From: Rotaria sp. Silwood1
Taxonomy: Eukaryota > Rotifera > Eurotatoria > Philodinida > Philodinidae
Reading direction: 5' to 3'
Length of the DNA: 64,000 bases
Assembly (NCBI GenBank): GCA_905250075.1
Contig: CAJNOP010000525.1
Coordinates: forward strand, 81,353-145,352
Shown: positions 61,532-64,000 of the stretch, piece by piece
Layout: each line of letters starts with the position of its first letter
How positions within the stretch are numbered: the first letter of the stretch is position 1
Notes under the pieces: model-generated
Told to the model about the DNA's origin: nothing
The model's database searches: none
Seen by the model: the letters and a program-made list of their open reading frames with translations, nothing else
Translations under genes and position numbers: made by a program

Positions 61532-62233
61532 GGGTGTGGAGTGTGGGTGCGGGCGTGAGTGCGGGCCGGGTGTGGGTGTCGGTGTGCGTATGGGTGCTGG
61601 CGTGAGTGTGGGTGCGGCAAGTGGGTGTGGATGTGGAAGTGGGTGTGGGTGTGGATGTGGATGTGAGTGTGGGTATGGGTGGGTATGGGTGTGGGTGTCG
61701 GTGTGCGTGTGGGTGCGGGTGTGAGTATGGATAGGGTGTGGGGGTGGGTGTGGGTGTCGGTGTGCGTGTGCGTGTGGGTGTGGGTGCGGGGGTGGGGGGG
61801 GAGGGGGGGGTGGGCGTGGGTGTGGGTGTGAGGGTGTGTGGGTGTGGGTGTGAGTGTGGGTTGGAGGGGGTGTGGGGTTGGTGTGGGTGTCGGTGTGCGT
61901 ATGGGTGCTGGCGTGAGTGTGGGTGCGGCAAGTGGGTGTGGATGTGGAAGTGGGTGTGGGTGTGGATGTGGATGTGAGTGTGGGTATGGGTGGGGGTGGG
62001 GGGGGGGGGTGGGGGGGGGGGGGTGTGGGTGTGGGTGTGAGTGTGGGTTTTAGGTGTTCTATTGTTTCATACTCATACTCACACCCACACCCACACCCAC
62101 ACCCACACCCACACCCACACCCACACCACCCACACCCATACCCACAGCCCCCACACCCACACACCCACACCCACACCCACACCACCCACACCCACCCACA
62201 CCCACACCCCACCCACATCCACACCCACACCCT
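61532..62233. repeat. Inverted telomere-like array 12 (702 bp, largest)
   Basis: The G-rich arm is 61532-62049, the loop GTTCTATTGTTTCATACTCA, and the C-rich arm about 62070-62233. The G arm contains an exact direct duplication of about 113 bp (61571-61683 and 61882-61994, offset 311) including the marker GGTGCTGGCGTGAGTG, and G homopolymer runs at 61795-61812 and 61990-62022. Long VGVG/HPHP ORFs on both strands are spurious. Confidence 0.9.
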
Positions 62234-62386
62234 TTCCTCTTTAACTCTATTAAAATTATATGTTTGTTTGCATCATTTTACCGATTGTCTTTATTTATTG
62301 GATGGACGTTTTAATCAACTTCGTATACTTTATGTTAATATTAATATACTTAGGCCAATCCAAAAGTAGTGTCGTCAAGGTCTTAT

Positions 62387-63232
62387 TTCCTAATAGTACG
62401 CAAAAAAAATTTTCTTTTTCTTATGAATAGATAGAGCTTCTTTCACTCTATCTTTCTATGCTATTTGATCATACTTCAACTAATATCATAATATTAAATT
62501 ATTTATAAAACCTATTTTGGCTGGTTATATGCTGGTTATATGAATACTGATAAGTATTTTTTGAATAACTTTTGATAGAAACAAGATAGAGAGCTGCGGT
62601 TTTCGCTACTGGAAAGAGTAGATGAAGATGCATCGAATCGTATATTATAGGTTTTGATAATATGACTTCTTAAGTTTTTTTAATTTAATTTTCTAACTGT
62701 TGGAAAAATAGATTTTTATGAAAAAACGAAAAGGCAAAAAAATAGCCATTGTTTTGACAGATTTCGAAGAAAATCGTATTACACGCTCGACTAGAACACA
62801 TATGATTCATCACAGTCTTTCGCACTTGGTAGATCTCGAATTAAGGATCTGAATTTACACTTGATAACTGAAAATTCATTGTAAACAACTTGCTAGATAG
62901 GTGGCTCTTAAAAAGGTCAATTGAAAACCTTACAAAAAACATATAATAAAACTCTGGAACATATGATTCGATGCATCTTCATCTCCTCTTTGCAGTAGTG
63001 AAAACCGCAGCTCTCTATTTTGTTTCTATCAAAATTTATTCAAAAAATACTTACCCTTAGTTTTTAGAATTAGTCTGAATACAACCAGCACATAACCAGC
63101 CGAAATAGATTTTATAGATAATTTAATATTATGATATTAGTTGAAGTATGATCAAATAGCATAGAAAGATAGAGTGAAAAAAGCTCTATCTATTCATAAG
63201 AAAAAGAAAATTTTTTTGCGTACTATTAGGAA
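62387..63232. mobile_element. Fold-back element with ~260-bp arms
   Basis: The left arm 62387-62644 and right arm 62961-63232 are close reverse complements: TTCCTAATAGTACGC ... GCGTACTATTAGGAA at the outer ends, CATCTTCATC.../...GATGAAGATG near the inner ends. A 316-bp unrelated spacer separates them. Just left, TTAGGCCAATCCAAAAGTAG (62351-62370) resembles a mariner terminus and may be the true left end; the corresponding right end would have been replaced by the GTACC-rich sequence starting at 63233. No transposase. Confidence 0.8.
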
Positions 63233-64000
63233 CCCTAGAGAAAGTACTGAGTTCAGGGTACCCATGTACTGAGAAAGCTCTAGCAGGGTACCCAATATGG
63301 GTACTTTGAAAATTCTCAGTAATTTTACTGATGTATGTACTGTTTGGGGTACCCGTAAAAGTACATTCACTGAATAAGTACCTGCATGGATACACAAGTC
63401 TGTAACTTTACTGAGGAAATCTCGACAGGGTATCCTAAATTTTTCGCGTTCTGTGTGGCGACTATTCATTCACCGTTTTCTTTTTTACGTACGGCTCTAT
63501 ATAAACAACTCGATAAATCATAAGAAAATAATCAATTTTCATACTAGTTTTTTCTAAATTATTTCTTGACTATTTCTTAGTCGAGGAAATACCGAGCTTG
63601 GTCGTAAATTAAGATCGGACTACCCTGAAGTGGTCTACGACCAACTCAAGTTGAGTCGGATCCCGACATTGTTCCTGCTAAGTTTTTGGAATTGAAAACA
63701 TTAAATTGAATAAAGTAAAAAATATCTAGTAAATTATCTCAAGAAAAAGAAAAAATTTTAAAAAGTCAAAGATCAGGTTCGATCCTGAACATACTGAAAA
63801 TTTGGTAACAGGGTACTTAGAAATACTATACAATGGTACCCAATTCAGTACTTGATCAGTACCTTTAGGTACCCAATTACTGTGCATTTTCCAGCAGGGT
63901 ACTTGCCAAAGTACCACTTAGGTACCTGTAAGTACCTGTAAGTACTTTGGTACCCAAAAGTTCCTGTGACATACTGGTATCAGGGTACTTTTTTGGGTAC
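63233..64000. repeat. GTACC/GGGTAC-rich degenerate repeat region, reaching the window end
   Basis: AGGGTACCC, GGGTACTT and AGTACTG variants occur more than a dozen times, clustered at 63240-63430 and 63800-64000 with a unique spacer between. The two clusters may be subterminal repeats of one element whose right end lies outside the window. Confidence 0.55.

Noticed and set aside
4873..62233. Literal chromosome-end fusions as the origin of every array
   Set aside because: Twelve fusion points in 64 kb is implausible; the polarity fits, but local insertion or repair is more likely.
61505..62369. Long overlapping ORFs on both strands encoding VGVG or HPHPTP repeats (also at 16725-16968, 23741-24110, 28110-28613 and 31944-32345)
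   Set aside because: They are translations of TGTGGG/CCCACA repeats in several frames at once, with no independent coding signal.

Overview
The window looks like eukaryotic nuclear DNA from a bdelloid rotifer, probably Rotaria-like. The evidence is an AT-rich background, mostly intronless or short-intron genes, and gene families typical of bdelloids: NHL-repeat proteins, divergent rhodopsin-type GPCRs, F-box/LRR genes, and ADP-ribosyltransferases fused to TPR or WWE modules. Degenerate arrays of TGTGGG, the repeat described at bdelloid telomeres, recur throughout. No tool was run; the species-level guess is inference.

Layout. 1-5 kb: a fold-back element, a 41-bp minisatellite and an NHL-repeat gene (minus strand, interrupted). 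7.4-10.8 kb: a complete two-exon GPCR (minus) with an unusually long 2.4-kb intron. 11.1-12.0 kb: an internally deleted piggyBac element with TTAA flanks. 15.6-16.9 kb: an F-box/LRR pseudogene ending at a telomere-like array. 17.2-20.9 kb: two head-to-head paralogues encoding two-TM, cysteine-rich membrane proteins, each with two exons. 21.9-23.1 kb: a fold-back element and a piggyBac-like MITE. 23.6-24.1 kb: a sodium/solute symporter fragment cut off by an array that contains an assembly gap. 27.0 kb: a small secreted cysteine-rich protein. 30.8-31.8 kb: an intact single-exon GPCR. 32.3-33.0 kb: an ART/TPR pseudogene between two arrays. 34.1-49.4 kb: about 15 kb of divergent 93-bp satellite with a recurring 279-bp (three-monomer) higher-order period. 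53.5-55.4 kb: a long hairpin and a non-autonomous hAT element. 55.8-57.1 kb: a WWE-ART gene whose 5' end is made of an array. 58-64 kb: more arrays, including a 700-bp one, a fold-back element and a GTACC-rich repeat region.

The most striking structure is the set of about a dozen inverted arrays, each a (TGTGGG)-like arm, a short unrelated loop, then a (CCCACA)-like arm. The polarity is always that of two telomeres joined head to head, and several arrays sit exactly where a gene is broken. They may be fold-back elements or scars of telomere-sequence capture during double-strand-break repair. The genes do not form an operon or pathway. They are separate lineage-expanded receptor, secreted and ADP-ribosylation genes in a repeat-rich, subtelomere-like region.
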